64,000 nt of DNA from Enterococcus nangangensis (lineage in GTDB: Bacteria; Bacillota; Bacilli; Lactobacillales; Enterococcaceae): contig NZ_BJDR01000001.1 of assembly GCF_005405245.1 (NCBI RefSeq), positions 124,001 through 188,000 on the forward strand, given 5' to 3'. The notes under the pieces were generated by a model. It saw only the letters and a list, made by a program, of their open reading frames with translations. It was not told where the DNA came from and did not search any database. Shown here one piece after another: positions 8,396 through 17,020 of the stretch (its first letter is position 1; every line of letters starts with the position of its first letter). A program made the position numbers and the translations under genes.

Positions 8396-10339
8396 ATTTA
8401 TCAAGAAAAATATCTCAAACTTTTACAAGAAAAATATCAAACAAAAGAAGCAGTGCTCTCGGAGATTATTAATTTAGAAGCGATTTTACATTTACCTAAA
8501 GGTACGGAACATTTTGTGAGTGATGTTCATGGGGAGTATTTGCCTTTTCAACATTTATTACGGACGGGCTCTGGCGCGATTAAAAGTAAAATTAATGAGT
8601 TATTTGCTGACGAGCTCACTGAAGAGGCGCAAAATAGTTTAGCGACCCTTGTTTACTATCCTAAAGAAAAGTTACAACTCGTTAAAAATCAAGCAGAAGA
8701 AAAAGGGGAAGAAGATCTTAGCGCTTATTATTTTTATGCTCTAGAAAAACTTTTGCTGTTAACGAGTTATTGCGGTAAAAAGTATTCCCGTTCTAAAGTT
8801 CGTAAAGCACTGCCTAGCAAGTATCAATACATCTTAGAAGAACTCCTTACAGAAATTAAACGGGATCCCTTAGAACAAAAAAATGGCTACTGCCAAGCCA
8901 TCTTATCGAAAATTGTTCAATTAGATCAAGCCGAAGATTTAATTTGTGTCTTGGCCGATACGATTTGCCGGTTAGTGGTGGATCATGTGCACGTGGTGGG
9001 AGACATTTACGATCGTGGGTCGCACCCCGAAAAAATTATGACCCGGATGATGCAACTTCCTTCAGTGGACATTCAGTGGGGAAATCATGACATGAACTGG
9101 CTAGGAGCTATTGCCGGTTCACCTCTAGCCATGATTAATGTTGTCCGCATTTGTGCGCGCTATGATAATCTTTTTATTTTAGAAGAAAGTTACGGCATTA
9201 ATTTGCGCCCTTTGATTCAGTACGCTGAAAAGTATTACACCCCCAAAGAGCGCTTTGCGCCCAAAAAAAATCCCGACCATGACGAGCTTTCGCCAGAAGA
9301 AGAAGCATTGCTCAATAAATTGCAGCAAGCTAGTGCTGTTTTGCAATTTAAATTGGAAGATGCCTTAATTCAACGCCGACCAGAATTTTGTTTAGAAGAA
9401 CGCCGCGTTTTACGGAAAATTAACTTTGCCGAAGCAACCGTTAATCTCCAGAATCACAGCTACTCTCTAGTGGACTTTACCCCAGCTGTTTTTGATAAAA
9501 ATGACCCTGCTCTTTTGTCGGCAGAAGAAGAGCGCGTCTTAAGACAACTCTTAAACAGTTTCCAACACGCTGAAGGATTGAAACGGCATATGGACTTTCT
9601 AATGGCTAAAGGCGGGATGTATCTGTGTTACAATGATAATTTACTTTTTCATGGCTGCATTCCGTTACATTCTAATGGCGATTATAAATCGTTACGCATC
9701 GGTGAGAAGAGTTATGCAGGTAAAGCGCTACTAGATTTTTATGAAGAAAAAGTTCGCGAAGCTTATCGACATCCTAAAATTCACGATGATTTTGCTACGG
9801 ATTTACTGTGGTATTTATGGTGTGGCGAGTCTTCTTCTCTTTTTGGGAAAGAAGCCATGACAACTTTTGAACGATACTATATCGCAGATCCTCGTACCCA
9901 TCATGAAAAGAAAAATCCTTATTACCAGTTGCGGAATGACCCACAAGTAATCGCTGATATTTTAGTGAGCTTTGGCTTATCGAAAGACGGACATATCATT
10001 AATGGGCACACTCCTGTGAAGGAGAAAAGAGGGGAGAACCCCATTAAAGCCGAAGGTAAAATGTTAGTGATTGATGGTGGTTTTGCCAAAGGGTACCAAG
10101 CAGAAACAGGTATTGCTGGGTATACATTAGTCTTTAATAGCTTTGGCATGCAATTGGTTGCCCATCAAGGCTTTAGCTCTGTCACTGAGGTAGTGGCTAG
10201 TGGTCAAGATATTTTATCTACACGGCGACTCGTTGACGAAGTTCCTAGTCGCATGCTAATTAAACAAACGAATATTGGTAAAAAACTACAAGCTGAAAAA
10301 ATAGAGCTGGAACGTCTCTACGAAAAGTTCAATTCTTAA
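8396..10339 (+). CDS. fbp: Class III fructose-1,6-bisphosphatase with an apparent ATT start
   Basis: This gluconeogenic enzyme removes the 1-phosphate of fructose-1,6-bisphosphate and belongs to the metallophosphoesterase-like Firmicutes type. Motifs are LPKGTEHFVSDVHGEY, VHVVGDIYDRGSHPEKIM, WGNHDMNWLGA and INGHTPVKEKRGE. From 8396 it is 647 aa. The first ordinary start codon in frame is GTG at 8453 with no ribosome site, but the 19 residues before it (IYQEKYLKLLQEKYQTKEA) match the usual N terminus of the family. A strong TAGGAGGA lies 8 bases before ATT 8396, and TAG at 8381 closes the frame upstream. Function is certain; the start is inferred. Confidence 0.93.
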   Translation: MYQEKYLKLLQEKYQTKEAVLSEIINLEAILHLPKGTEHFVSDVHGEYLPFQHLLRTGSGAIKSKINELFADELTEEAQNSLATLVYYPKEKLQLVKNQAEEKGEEDLSAYYFYALEKLLLLTSYCGKKYSRSKVRKALPSKYQYILEELLTEIKRDPLEQKNGYCQAILSKIVQLDQAEDLICVLADTICRLVVDHVHVVGDIYDRGSHPEKIMTRMMQLPSVDIQWGNHDMNWLGAIAGSPLAMINVVRICARYDNLFILEESYGINLRPLIQYAEKYYTPKERFAPKKNPDHDELSPEEEALLNKLQQASAVLQFKLEDALIQRRPEFCLEERRVLRKINFAEATVNLQNHSYSLVDFTPAVFDKNDPALLSAEEERVLRQLLNSFQHAEGLKRHMDFLMAKGGMYLCYNDNLLFHGCIPLHSNGDYKSLRIGEKSYAGKALLDFYEEKVREAYRHPKIHDDFATDLLWYLWCGESSSLFGKEAMTTFERYYIADPRTHHEKKNPYYQLRNDPQVIADILVSFGLSKDGHIINGHTPVKEKRGENPIKAEGKMLVIDGGFAKGYQAETGIAGYTLVFNSFGMQLVAHQGFSSVTEVVASGQDILSTRRLVDEVPSRMLIKQTNIGKKLQAEKIELERLYEKFNS

Positions 10340-10425
10340 TGGTTTAGGCTTTAGTTTTTAAGGTAAAAGCGGTAGGATAGGAGTGTAAGAGGTTCCACAG
10401 TCTACTAGGAAAGAGGCGCAAGCTG

Positions 10426-10932
10426 ATGCAATCAGTTTACTTAGAACAAATCGACACGCGAAAAGAAATCCAAAAGCTCCATGAATTAATTCAAATGGTC
10501 TGGCGGCAATATTACGGACCAATCATGGGAGAAGGTAAGGTCAATCGATTCTTAACCTTGAAACAATCTCCTGAACAAATTCAAGCTGAAATCGCCAGCG
10601 AGGCGTCTGCTTACTACTTCATTCACAGTCAACAAAGCAAAGAAATTATCGGGTATTTAGCTTATCATTTTGCTGACAATGCTTTAGTCATTGATAAGTT
10701 GTATTTGATTTATAGTTTGCGAGGTCAAGGAATCTCTCATGAAATCATTGCTTATTTTGAAGAGTTAGCTAGTGGTCATAATGCCCAAGCAATTCGTTTA
10801 TGGATTAATGAAGAAAATGCTACGGGGATTGATATCTTTAAACACTTTGGCTTTACCGAATTTAATAAACGACGGACTCCTCTAGACCAAGGGTACGTTT
10901 TAAAAGAAGTCGGTCTGGAGAAAAAGATTTAG
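10426..10932 (+). CDS. GNAT-family N-acetyltransferase
   Basis: 168 aa. The N-terminal helix region (QMVWRQYYGPIMGEGKVNRFLTLKQSPEQI) is common in small GNATs. The acetyl-CoA-binding motif A is LIYSLRGQGISHEIIAYF near residues 100-118, and motif B ends with IFKHFGFTEFNKR. AAAGAGG precedes the ATG. The substrate cannot be told. It is transcribed in the same direction as fbp and yaiI, and a candidate promoter for yaiI begins right at its stop codon. Confidence 0.82.
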   Translation: MQSVYLEQIDTRKEIQKLHELIQMVWRQYYGPIMGEGKVNRFLTLKQSPEQIQAEIASEASAYYFIHSQQSKEIIGYLAYHFADNALVIDKLYLIYSLRGQGISHEIIAYFEELASGHNAQAIRLWINEENATGIDIFKHFGFTEFNKRRTPLDQGYVLKEVGLEKKI

Positions 10933-10961
10933 TTGCACCATTTTAGATTTTATGTTACTTT
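10933..10961 (+). promoter_or_regulatory. Putative promoter of the yaiI leader RNA
   Basis: TTGCAC (10933-10938), 17 bases, TACTTT (10956-10961). The -35 starts immediately after the GNAT stop codon. The -10 is imperfect. Confidence 0.45.
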
Positions 10962-10966
10962 TGCTT

Positions 10967-11135
10967 CATGCGATGAGTCGACGGACGAGTAATCGTCCTA
11001 GCATGGACAGGGCACGTAATCTACCGGATGTAGGTGTCTGACAGCTTTTGTGGAAGAGTCTGTCATATCTTTTTAAGGTACTGTTGAGCTATAACTGGAA
11101 TCTCTATGATTCTGGTTATAGCTCTTTTTATTGTT
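10967..11135 (+). ncRNA. Structured leader of unknown class upstream of yaiI
   Basis: A compact set of helices fills this gap. CATGC (10967-10971) pairs with GCATG (11001-11005) and encloses GGACGA/TCGTCC (10983-10988, 10993-10998). CTAC (11021) pairs with GTAG (11030). TGACAG (11039-11044) pairs with CTGTCA (11060-11065), followed by TATCTTTTT. A 17-bp stem (11086-11102 with 11108-11124) follows with a T run. The last hairpin sits 25 bases before the yaiI ATG. I could not match it to a known riboswitch consensus. It may be a regulatory leader, or two stacked terminators behind the GNAT gene. Confidence 0.5.
11086..11129 (+). terminator. Strong intrinsic terminator before yaiI
   Basis: A 17-bp stem with 15 Watson-Crick pairs and two wobbles, a 5-base loop, then TTTTT. 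It lies 25 bases before the yaiI ATG. Confidence 0.88.
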
Positions 11136-11153
11136 AGAAAGAAGGATTGCGCG

Positions 11154-11597
11154 ATGAAAATTTTTATTGATGGTGATGGTTGTCCTGTAAAAAATGAAAC
11201 TTTAACGGTAGCTAAACAATTTTTAATTCCTGTGGTCCTAGTGACCTCTTTTGATCACTACTCTACAAAAAATGAAGCAGAAGATTTTACTACGGTGTAT
11301 GTGGATCGGGGAGTGGATAGTGCCGATTATAAAATTGTCGCTTTAACCGCGCCGGGAGATGTAGCTATTACGCAAGATTATGGCTTAGCCAGTCTTCTCT
11401 TAGGAAAGGGCGTACAGGTTTTACATCAAAATTTCGTCTACCAAAAAGAAACGATTGATTTTTTGTTACAGACTCGTTACTTAGGACAACAACAAAGAAA
11501 AAATCATCAACGACAAAAAGGCCCAGCTCCTTTTACAAAAGAAGACCGGGTAGCGTTTAAGCAGATGTTGACTGCGGTATTGCAAGTAGAAAAATAA
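11154..11597 (+). CDS. YaiI/YqxD family protein (UPF0178, DUF188)
   Basis: 147 aa from the ATG at 11154, which follows AGAAAGGA. The in-frame start at 11106 would lie inside the terminator hairpin. The family hallmark is the NYN/PIN-like opening MKIFIDGDGCPVKNET and the segment DVAITQDYGLASLLLGKG near residues 80-97. Acidic residues at both places suggest a metal-dependent nuclease fold. The C terminus is basic. Cellular function is not established. It converges on a minus-strand transcription unit whose terminator overlaps its stop codon. Confidence 0.85.
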   Translation: MKIFIDGDGCPVKNETLTVAKQFLIPVVLVTSFDHYSTKNEAEDFTTVYVDRGVDSADYKIVALTAPGDVAITQDYGLASLLLGKGVQVLHQNFVYQKETIDFLLQTRYLGQQQRKNHQRQKGPAPFTKEDRVAFKQMLTAVLQVEK

Positions 11598-11626
11598 AAA
11601 CCCCCGGCTGCTCGATTCAGCCGGGG
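11590..11626 (-). terminator. Terminator of the minus-strand unit opposite yaiI
   Basis: On the reverse strand CCCCGGCTG (11626-11618) pairs with CAGCCGGGG (11610-11602), followed by GTTTTTATTTTT. In the plus direction no T run follows, so the terminator acts on the minus strand. Confidence 0.85.
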
Positions 11627-11982
11627 TAGTACGTTGCGGAAGGAATACCGTTAGATTAGTGGATACTTTTAGCAAAATGCAAAGTAACGGGAATTTCTTG
11701 TTCACTAACAAAAATCTTGTCTAGCTTTTGGTTCAACACATTTATTAATTGGTGTTCCTACTGGGACCGATTCTTACGCGAGGATAAGGTACATCTTCAA
11801 ACTGGCACTACATCCGCTAGCTTGCTCCACGCAATTCACTATTTATCCTCAGTCAACCATTGTTACCATACATCTTACTATTGGAACAAAAGGTGAAGCT
11901 AAAGATCAACAACTTGTTGTTTCGCTGATACTCATCGAGAAATTCTTGAACTAATCTGTGGTAGTTACCTCTCCTTCCTTAC
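11600..11982 (-). ncRNA. Candidate non-coding RNA (about 385 nt) or a decayed gene
   Basis: This 576-base gap holds a complete minus-strand transcription unit: an extended -10 promoter at 12017-11989, a start near 11982, and a strong terminator. No reading frame from an ATG exceeds ten codons. AAGGAGAGG at 11976-11968 resembles a ribosome site, but no start codon follows at the right distance. Secondary structure is visible, for example GAGGATAA/TTATCCTC (11850-11843 with 11787-11780). RNase P, tmRNA and SRP RNA core sequences are absent. Uninterrupted frame fragments (about 35 codons each, in two alternating frames) leave a frameshifted dead gene possible. Confidence 0.5.
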
Positions 11983-11988
11983 ACTCAT

Positions 11989-12017
11989 AATATAGCATGA
12001 AATTAAAACGCTTGCAA
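11989..12017 (-). promoter_or_regulatory. Promoter of the minus-strand unit
   Basis: On the reverse strand TTGCAA (12017-12012), 17 bases, TATATT (11994-11989), with TG one base before the -10 (extended -10). Confidence 0.75.
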
Positions 12018-12112
12018 AAGATAAGCCTCTGGCGATAAATTAATTTTTTATTAAGAGCTAACTGTTCTTGGCCTGTTGCAAATACTTTGGCGATAGAAAG
12101 AAGGATTGCCCC

Positions 12113-12141
12113 TTGAATTGCCTGTTAAATCAGGTTATCAT
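12113..12141 (+). promoter_or_regulatory. Promoter of tgt-yajC
   Basis: TTGAAT (12113-12118), 17 bases, TATCAT (12136-12141), 32 bases before the tgt ATG. Confidence 0.75.
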
Positions 12142-12143
12142 GA

Positions 12144-13319
<1,176 letters not shown>

Positions 13320-13401
13320 ATAAAAAAGCAAACAGACTAGTCAGGTGATTTGTTTTTTGATACAGTATTCAAGAAGACATGAGAGAAACGAGGTGAATGA
13401 A

Positions 13402-13725
13402 GTGGAATTAATCATTCCTTTGATTATTATGGTGGGGGCTTTGTGGTTTATGAGCCGCTCCCAAAAGAAACAACAACAACAACGTCAAACCCAATTAAAC
13501 CAAATGTCCGTGGGTGATGATATCGTGACGATTGGTGGCTTGCACGGCGTGTTATCCGAAATCAATACGGAAAAGGGCACCGTTACTTTAGACTGTGAAG
13601 GAATCTTTTTAGAATTTGATCGCGCGGCAGTTAAAACGATTAAACCTAATACCTCATTACCAACTTCAAACGTTGATGATGCGGAAACGACAGATGAAGA
13701 GCACAATGATACACCAGAAGCTTAA
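13402..13725 (+). CDS. yajC: Preprotein translocase subunit YajC
   Basis: 107 aa from the GTG at 13402, which follows GAGGTGA at 6 bases. The upstream in-frame ATG (13345) lacks a site and adds a non-homologous end. One N-terminal membrane helix (LIIPLIIMVGALWFM) is followed by a basic, Gln-rich stretch (RSQKKQQQQ), the conserved GDDIVTIGGLHGVLSEI and an acidic tail. It is an accessory protein of the SecDF/Sec translocase in the membrane. Confidence 0.93.
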   Translation: MELIIPLIIMVGALWFMSRSQKKQQQQRQTQLNQMSVGDDIVTIGGLHGVLSEINTEKGTVTLDCEGIFLEFDRAAVKTIKPNTSLPTSNVDDAETTDEEHNDTPEA

Positions 13726-13737
13726 AGCTACCTTGAG

Positions 13738-13766
13738 AACACCACTTTTTGTGGTGTTTTTTTTGT
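13738..13766 (+). terminator. Terminator of tgt-yajC
   Basis: AACACCAC pairs with GTGGTGTT around TTTTT, then a T run. Confidence 0.9.
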
Positions 13767-13834
13767 TTTGTAAAATGGCGAATCTTTGTTACGATGAAAT
13801 AACAAGATAATCTTTTTTTATTATATTTTTATCA

Positions 13835-13848
13835 TGTAAGCGTTAACC
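13835..13848 (+). promoter_or_regulatory. cre-like CcpA site upstream of adhE
   Basis: TGTAAGCGTTAACC matches the catabolite-responsive consensus TGWAANCGNTNWCA at all positions but the last. It ends 22 bases before the -35. Confidence 0.5.
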
Positions 13849-13864
13849 GTGAAATTATTCACAA
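13847..13864 (+). promoter_or_regulatory. Rex operator of adhE (distal site)
   Basis: CCGTGAAATTATTCACAA contains the perfect palindrome GTGAAATTATTCAC and matches the Rex consensus TTGTGA-N6-TCACAA except for the first two bases. It ends 6 bases before the -35. Rex would release DNA at high NADH. Confidence 0.8.
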
Positions 13865-13870
13865 AAAATG

Positions 13871-13899
13871 TTGACAAGGAATAAATTAGCTTGTATGAT
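13871..13899 (+). promoter_or_regulatory. Sigma-A promoter of adhE
   Basis: TTGACA (13871-13876), 17 bases, TATGAT (13894-13899). Confidence 0.88.
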
Positions 13900-13903
13900 A
13901 TAA

Positions 13904-13921
13904 ATGTGAAAAGATTAACAA
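13904..13921 (+). promoter_or_regulatory. Second, weaker Rex-like site over the adhE start point
   Basis: ATGTGAAAAGATTAACAA keeps the left half TGTGAA and most of the right half. It lies over the expected transcription start. Confidence 0.45.
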
Positions 13922-13949
13922 ACTATTTTTAGTTATCCAGGAGGACACT

Positions 13950-16553
13950 ATGACAAATGTAAAAGAATTGAAAAGAGATGAAACCCTTGATGTAACAGGA
14001 ATGATTGATGAGCTAGCCACGAAAGCAAACATTGCTTTAAAAGAAATGGCTGACTTTGACCAAGAGAAAGTTGATCATATTGTGCATGAAATGGCAATGG
14101 CGGCTTTAGATAAACATATGCTTTTAGCTAAAATGGCTGTCGATGAAACCGGTCGTGGTGTCCTAGAAGACAAAGCTATTAAAAACATGTACGCCTCTGA
14201 ATATATTTGGAACTCCATTAAAGATAATAAAACAGTCGGTGTTATTCATGAAGATAAACAAAAAGGCTTAATTGAAATCGCTGAACCAGTTGGAGTAGTT
14301 TGTGGGGTAACACCAACCACTAACCCAACTTCTACGACTATTTTTAAAGCGATGATTGCTTTAAAGACGCGTAATCCAATTGTCTTCGCTTTCCATCCTA
14401 GCGCACAAAAATCTTCAGCTGAAGCTGCTCGAATTGTTCGTGATGCAGCGATTGCCGCGGGTGCACCGGAAAACTGTGTACAATGGATTGAACAACCTTC
14501 CATTGAAGCAACTTCCCAATTGATGAATCACCCAGGGATCGCCATTGTCTTAGCAACCGGTGGTGCTGGCATGGTGAAATCTGCTTACTCTACTGGTAAA
14601 CCAGCGTTAGGTGTTGGTCCGGGGAATACGCCAGCTTATATTGAAAAAACGGCAAAAGTGAAACGCGCAGTCAATGACTTAATTGTTTCTAAAACTTTTG
14701 ATAACGGTATGATTTGTGCTTCTGAACAAGCGGTAATTGTGGATCGTGAAATTTATGCGGCAGTTAAAGCAGAGTTCCAAGCACATCAAGTTTATTTTGT
14801 TAAACCTTCTGAGTTAAGTAAATTAGAAGCAGTCGTTTTAAACGAAGGGAAATACGCAGTAAATCCAAAAGTTGTGGGTCATTCCGCGCTGGAAATTGCG
14901 GAGTGGGCAGGAATTGAAGTACCAGCGGGGACAAAATTACTAATCGCTGAACTAGAAGGTGCAGGAGCCGATTATCCATTATCTCGCGAAAAATTATCAC
15001 CTGTTTTAGCAATGATGAAAGCTAAAAATACAGCTCACGCTTTAGATTTATGTGAAGCGATGTTAGATCTCGGTGGTCTAGGTCATACAGCTGTGATTCA
15101 CTCTGAAGATGAAAACTTACAATTACAATTTGGGTTGCGGATGAAAGCTTGTCGGATTTTAGTAAATAGTCCAGCTGCTGAAGGCGGCATCGGTAACATT
15201 TACAACGAAATGATTCCCTCGCTAACGTTAGGTTGTGGCTCTTACGGCAAGAACTCTGTTTCTAGAAACGTCTCAGCAATCAACTTAATTAACGTCAAAA
15301 CAGTTGCGAAACGGAGAAATAATATGCAATGGTTCAAATTGCCGTCCAAAATTTACTTTGAAAAAAATTCTTTACTCTATTTAGAAAAAATGCCGAAAGT
15401 TGAACGAGTTTTCTTAGTGTGTGACCCAGGCATGGTGCAATTTGGTTACGCTGATACCGTAATGGAAGTATTACGTCGTCGCAGCAACAACGTCAAAATC
15501 GAAATGTTTTCTGAAGTGGAACCTAATCCTTCGACTGATACAGTCTATAAAGGATTAGAACGCATCGTTGACTTCCAGCCGGATACTATCATCGCGTTAG
15601 GTGGCGGTTCTGCCATGGATGCGGCTAAGGGCATGTGGTTATTCTTTGAACATCCAGATACTTCTTTCTTTGGCGCTAAACAAAAATTCTTAGATATTCG
15701 TAAACGAACCTACAAAATTCCAACCGCAGAAAAAGCTCAATTCGTATGTATTCCCACAACTTCTGGGACTGGCTCTGAGGTGACACCTTTTGCGGTGATT
15801 ACCGACAGTGAAACCCATGTGAAATATCCTTTAGCAGACTATGCGTTGACACCAGATGTAGCGATTGTTGACCCGCAATTTGTGTTAAGCGTGCCAGGCG
15901 GCGTTACAGCAGATACAGGGATGGACGTTTTAACCCACGCCATTGAGTCTTATGTTTCCGTAATGGCCTCTGATTATACACGAGGCTTATCGCTTCAAGC
16001 GATTAAGTTAGTCTTTGACTATTTAGAAAAATCGGTCAAAACACCGGACATGGAATCACGGGAAAAAATGCACAACGCTTCCACCATGGCGGGGATGGCT
16101 TTTGCCAATGCCTTCTTAGGAATTTGTCACTCAATTGCCCACAAAATTGGTGGTGAGTATGGTATTCCTCACGGTCGGACTAACGCTATCTTGTTACCGC
16201 ACATTATTCGTTACAACGCTAAAGATCCGCAAAAGCACGCGATGTTCCCGAAATATGATTACTTCCGGGCAGATCAAGACTACGCTGATATTGCAAAATT
16301 CTTAGGTCTTAAAGGTGAAACGACGGAAGAATTGGTGGCCGCTTTAGCTACTGCTGTTCACGATTTAGGTGAACGCGTTGGTATTAAGATGAACTTAAAA
16401 GCACAAGGTGTAACGGCAGAAATTTTAGATAATACCGTGGATCGCATGAGCGAGCTCGCTTATGAAGACCAATGTACGACTGCTAATCCTAAAGAACCGT
16501 TAATCTCTGAACTAAAACAAATTATCTTAGACGCTTATGAAGATAAACAATAA
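13950..16553 (+). CDS. adhE: Bifunctional acetaldehyde-CoA / alcohol dehydrogenase
   Basis: 867 aa, the full fermentative AdhE. It reduces acetyl-CoA to acetaldehyde and then ethanol, using two NADH. The N-terminal aldehyde dehydrogenase domain (about 1-440) has the cysteine segment DNGMICASEQ near 250. The C-terminal iron alcohol dehydrogenase (about 460-867) shows GGGSAMDAAKG, TSGTGSEVTPF and the metal-binding histidines in GICHSIAHKIGGEYGIPHGR. CAGGAGGA precedes the ATG. It is a single-gene unit between terminators. Rex-like and cre-like sites around the promoter fit control by NADH and sugar. AdhE normally assembles into spirosomes. Confidence 0.98.
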   Translation: MTNVKELKRDETLDVTGMIDELATKANIALKEMADFDQEKVDHIVHEMAMAALDKHMLLAKMAVDETGRGVLEDKAIKNMYASEYIWNSIKDNKTVGVIHEDKQKGLIEIAEPVGVVCGVTPTTNPTSTTIFKAMIALKTRNPIVFAFHPSAQKSSAEAARIVRDAAIAAGAPENCVQWIEQPSIEATSQLMNHPGIAIVLATGGAGMVKSAYSTGKPALGVGPGNTPAYIEKTAKVKRAVNDLIVSKTFDNGMICASEQAVIVDREIYAAVKAEFQAHQVYFVKPSELSKLEAVVLNEGKYAVNPKVVGHSALEIAEWAGIEVPAGTKLLIAELEGAGADYPLSREKLSPVLAMMKAKNTAHALDLCEAMLDLGGLGHTAVIHSEDENLQLQFGLRMKACRILVNSPAAEGGIGNIYNEMIPSLTLGCGSYGKNSVSRNVSAINLINVKTVAKRRNNMQWFKLPSKIYFEKNSLLYLEKMPKVERVFLVCDPGMVQFGYADTVMEVLRRRSNNVKIEMFSEVEPNPSTDTVYKGLERIVDFQPDTIIALGGGSAMDAAKGMWLFFEHPDTSFFGAKQKFLDIRKRTYKIPTAEKAQFVCIPTTSGTGSEVTPFAVITDSETHVKYPLADYALTPDVAIVDPQFVLSVPGGVTADTGMDVLTHAIESYVSVMASDYTRGLSLQAIKLVFDYLEKSVKTPDMESREKMHNASTMAGMAFANAFLGICHSIAHKIGGEYGIPHGRTNAILLPHIIRYNAKDPQKHAMFPKYDYFRADQDYADIAKFLGLKGETTEELVAALATAVHDLGERVGIKMNLKAQGVTAEILDNTVDRMSELAYEDQCTTANPKEPLISELKQIILDAYEDKQ

Positions 16554-16569
16554 ACACTAAAACAGGACG

Positions 16570-16602
16570 CTGCGTTAGCCGTAAAGGCTAGCGCAGTTTT
16601 AG
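16570..16602 (+). terminator. Terminator of adhE
   Basis: CTGCGTTAGCC pairs with GGCTAGCGCAG, then TTTT. The following 16603-16735 holds nothing I can identify. Confidence 0.87.
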
Positions 16603-16735
16603 CTTTAAAACCTTAGCGAAAAAAATTTGACGCTAAACTTAACTAATTGAAATTTAACAACAGATAAAGAAGTCAGATTATTTTGGAATAAACCGATTGT
16701 TCGCTAGAAATTTTTGTAACATTATGAGAATTGCT

Positions 16736-16764
16736 TTGACATTTCCAATGATTTACATTATGAT
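16736..16764 (+). promoter_or_regulatory. Promoter of the methionine operon
   Basis: TTGACA (16736-16741), 17 bases, TATGAT (16759-16764), just before the T-box. Confidence 0.85.
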
Positions 16765-16771
16765 GCAAGAG

Positions 16772-16998
16772 AAATGCAGTGAAAAGATGAGTACTAAATT
16801 ATTTTTTTCAAAGAGAGCGGACACTTGGTGCAAGTCAGCAAAAAAAGATTTAGGAAGATGGTCTTGGAGCGTGGAGCTGTGAATTATCAACAGTTCATGG
16901 GGAGCCCATTATAGCCGCCAGTGAGGTTGTCTTAAGACAACAAAGTCAGGTGGTACCACGTGCAAACGTCCTTTCAATCGAAAGGGCTATTTTTTTTA
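16772..16998 (+). ncRNA. Methionine T-box riboswitch
   Basis: Stem I can be drawn: AAGA 16784-16787 pairs with TCTT 16862-16865. CTAAAT (16794-16799) and the T run pair with AAAAAAAGATTTAG (ending 16853). In the specifier loop GAAG is followed by ATG (16858-16860) and a purine, which reads methionine. The T-box motif AGGTGGTACCACG is at 16948-16960. The terminator (CCTTTC/GAAAGG plus T run) follows at 16968-16998. Uncharged tRNA-Met should allow read-through into patB and the genes after it. Confidence 0.93.
16968..16998 (+). terminator. T-box regulated terminator before patB
   Basis: GTCCTTTC and GAAAGGGC form a short stem around AATC, then a run of T. Confidence 0.85.
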
Positions 16999-17020
16999 TC
17001 CTAAAAAGGTAGGTGTCAAG

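Noticed and set aside
11481-11711. 76-aa minus-strand ORF
   Set aside because: It begins upstream of the terminator hairpin and continues antisense through yaiI; Leu/Phe-rich composition of a shadow, with no ribosome site.
11600-11982. RNase P RNA or tmRNA
   Set aside because: Size fits, but GAGGAAAGUCC-type P4 sequence, tRNA-like ends and the tag reading frame are absent.
16697-16882. 61-aa ORF in the Met T-box leader
   Set aside because: It spans the promoter and stem I; the RNA structure explains the sequence.
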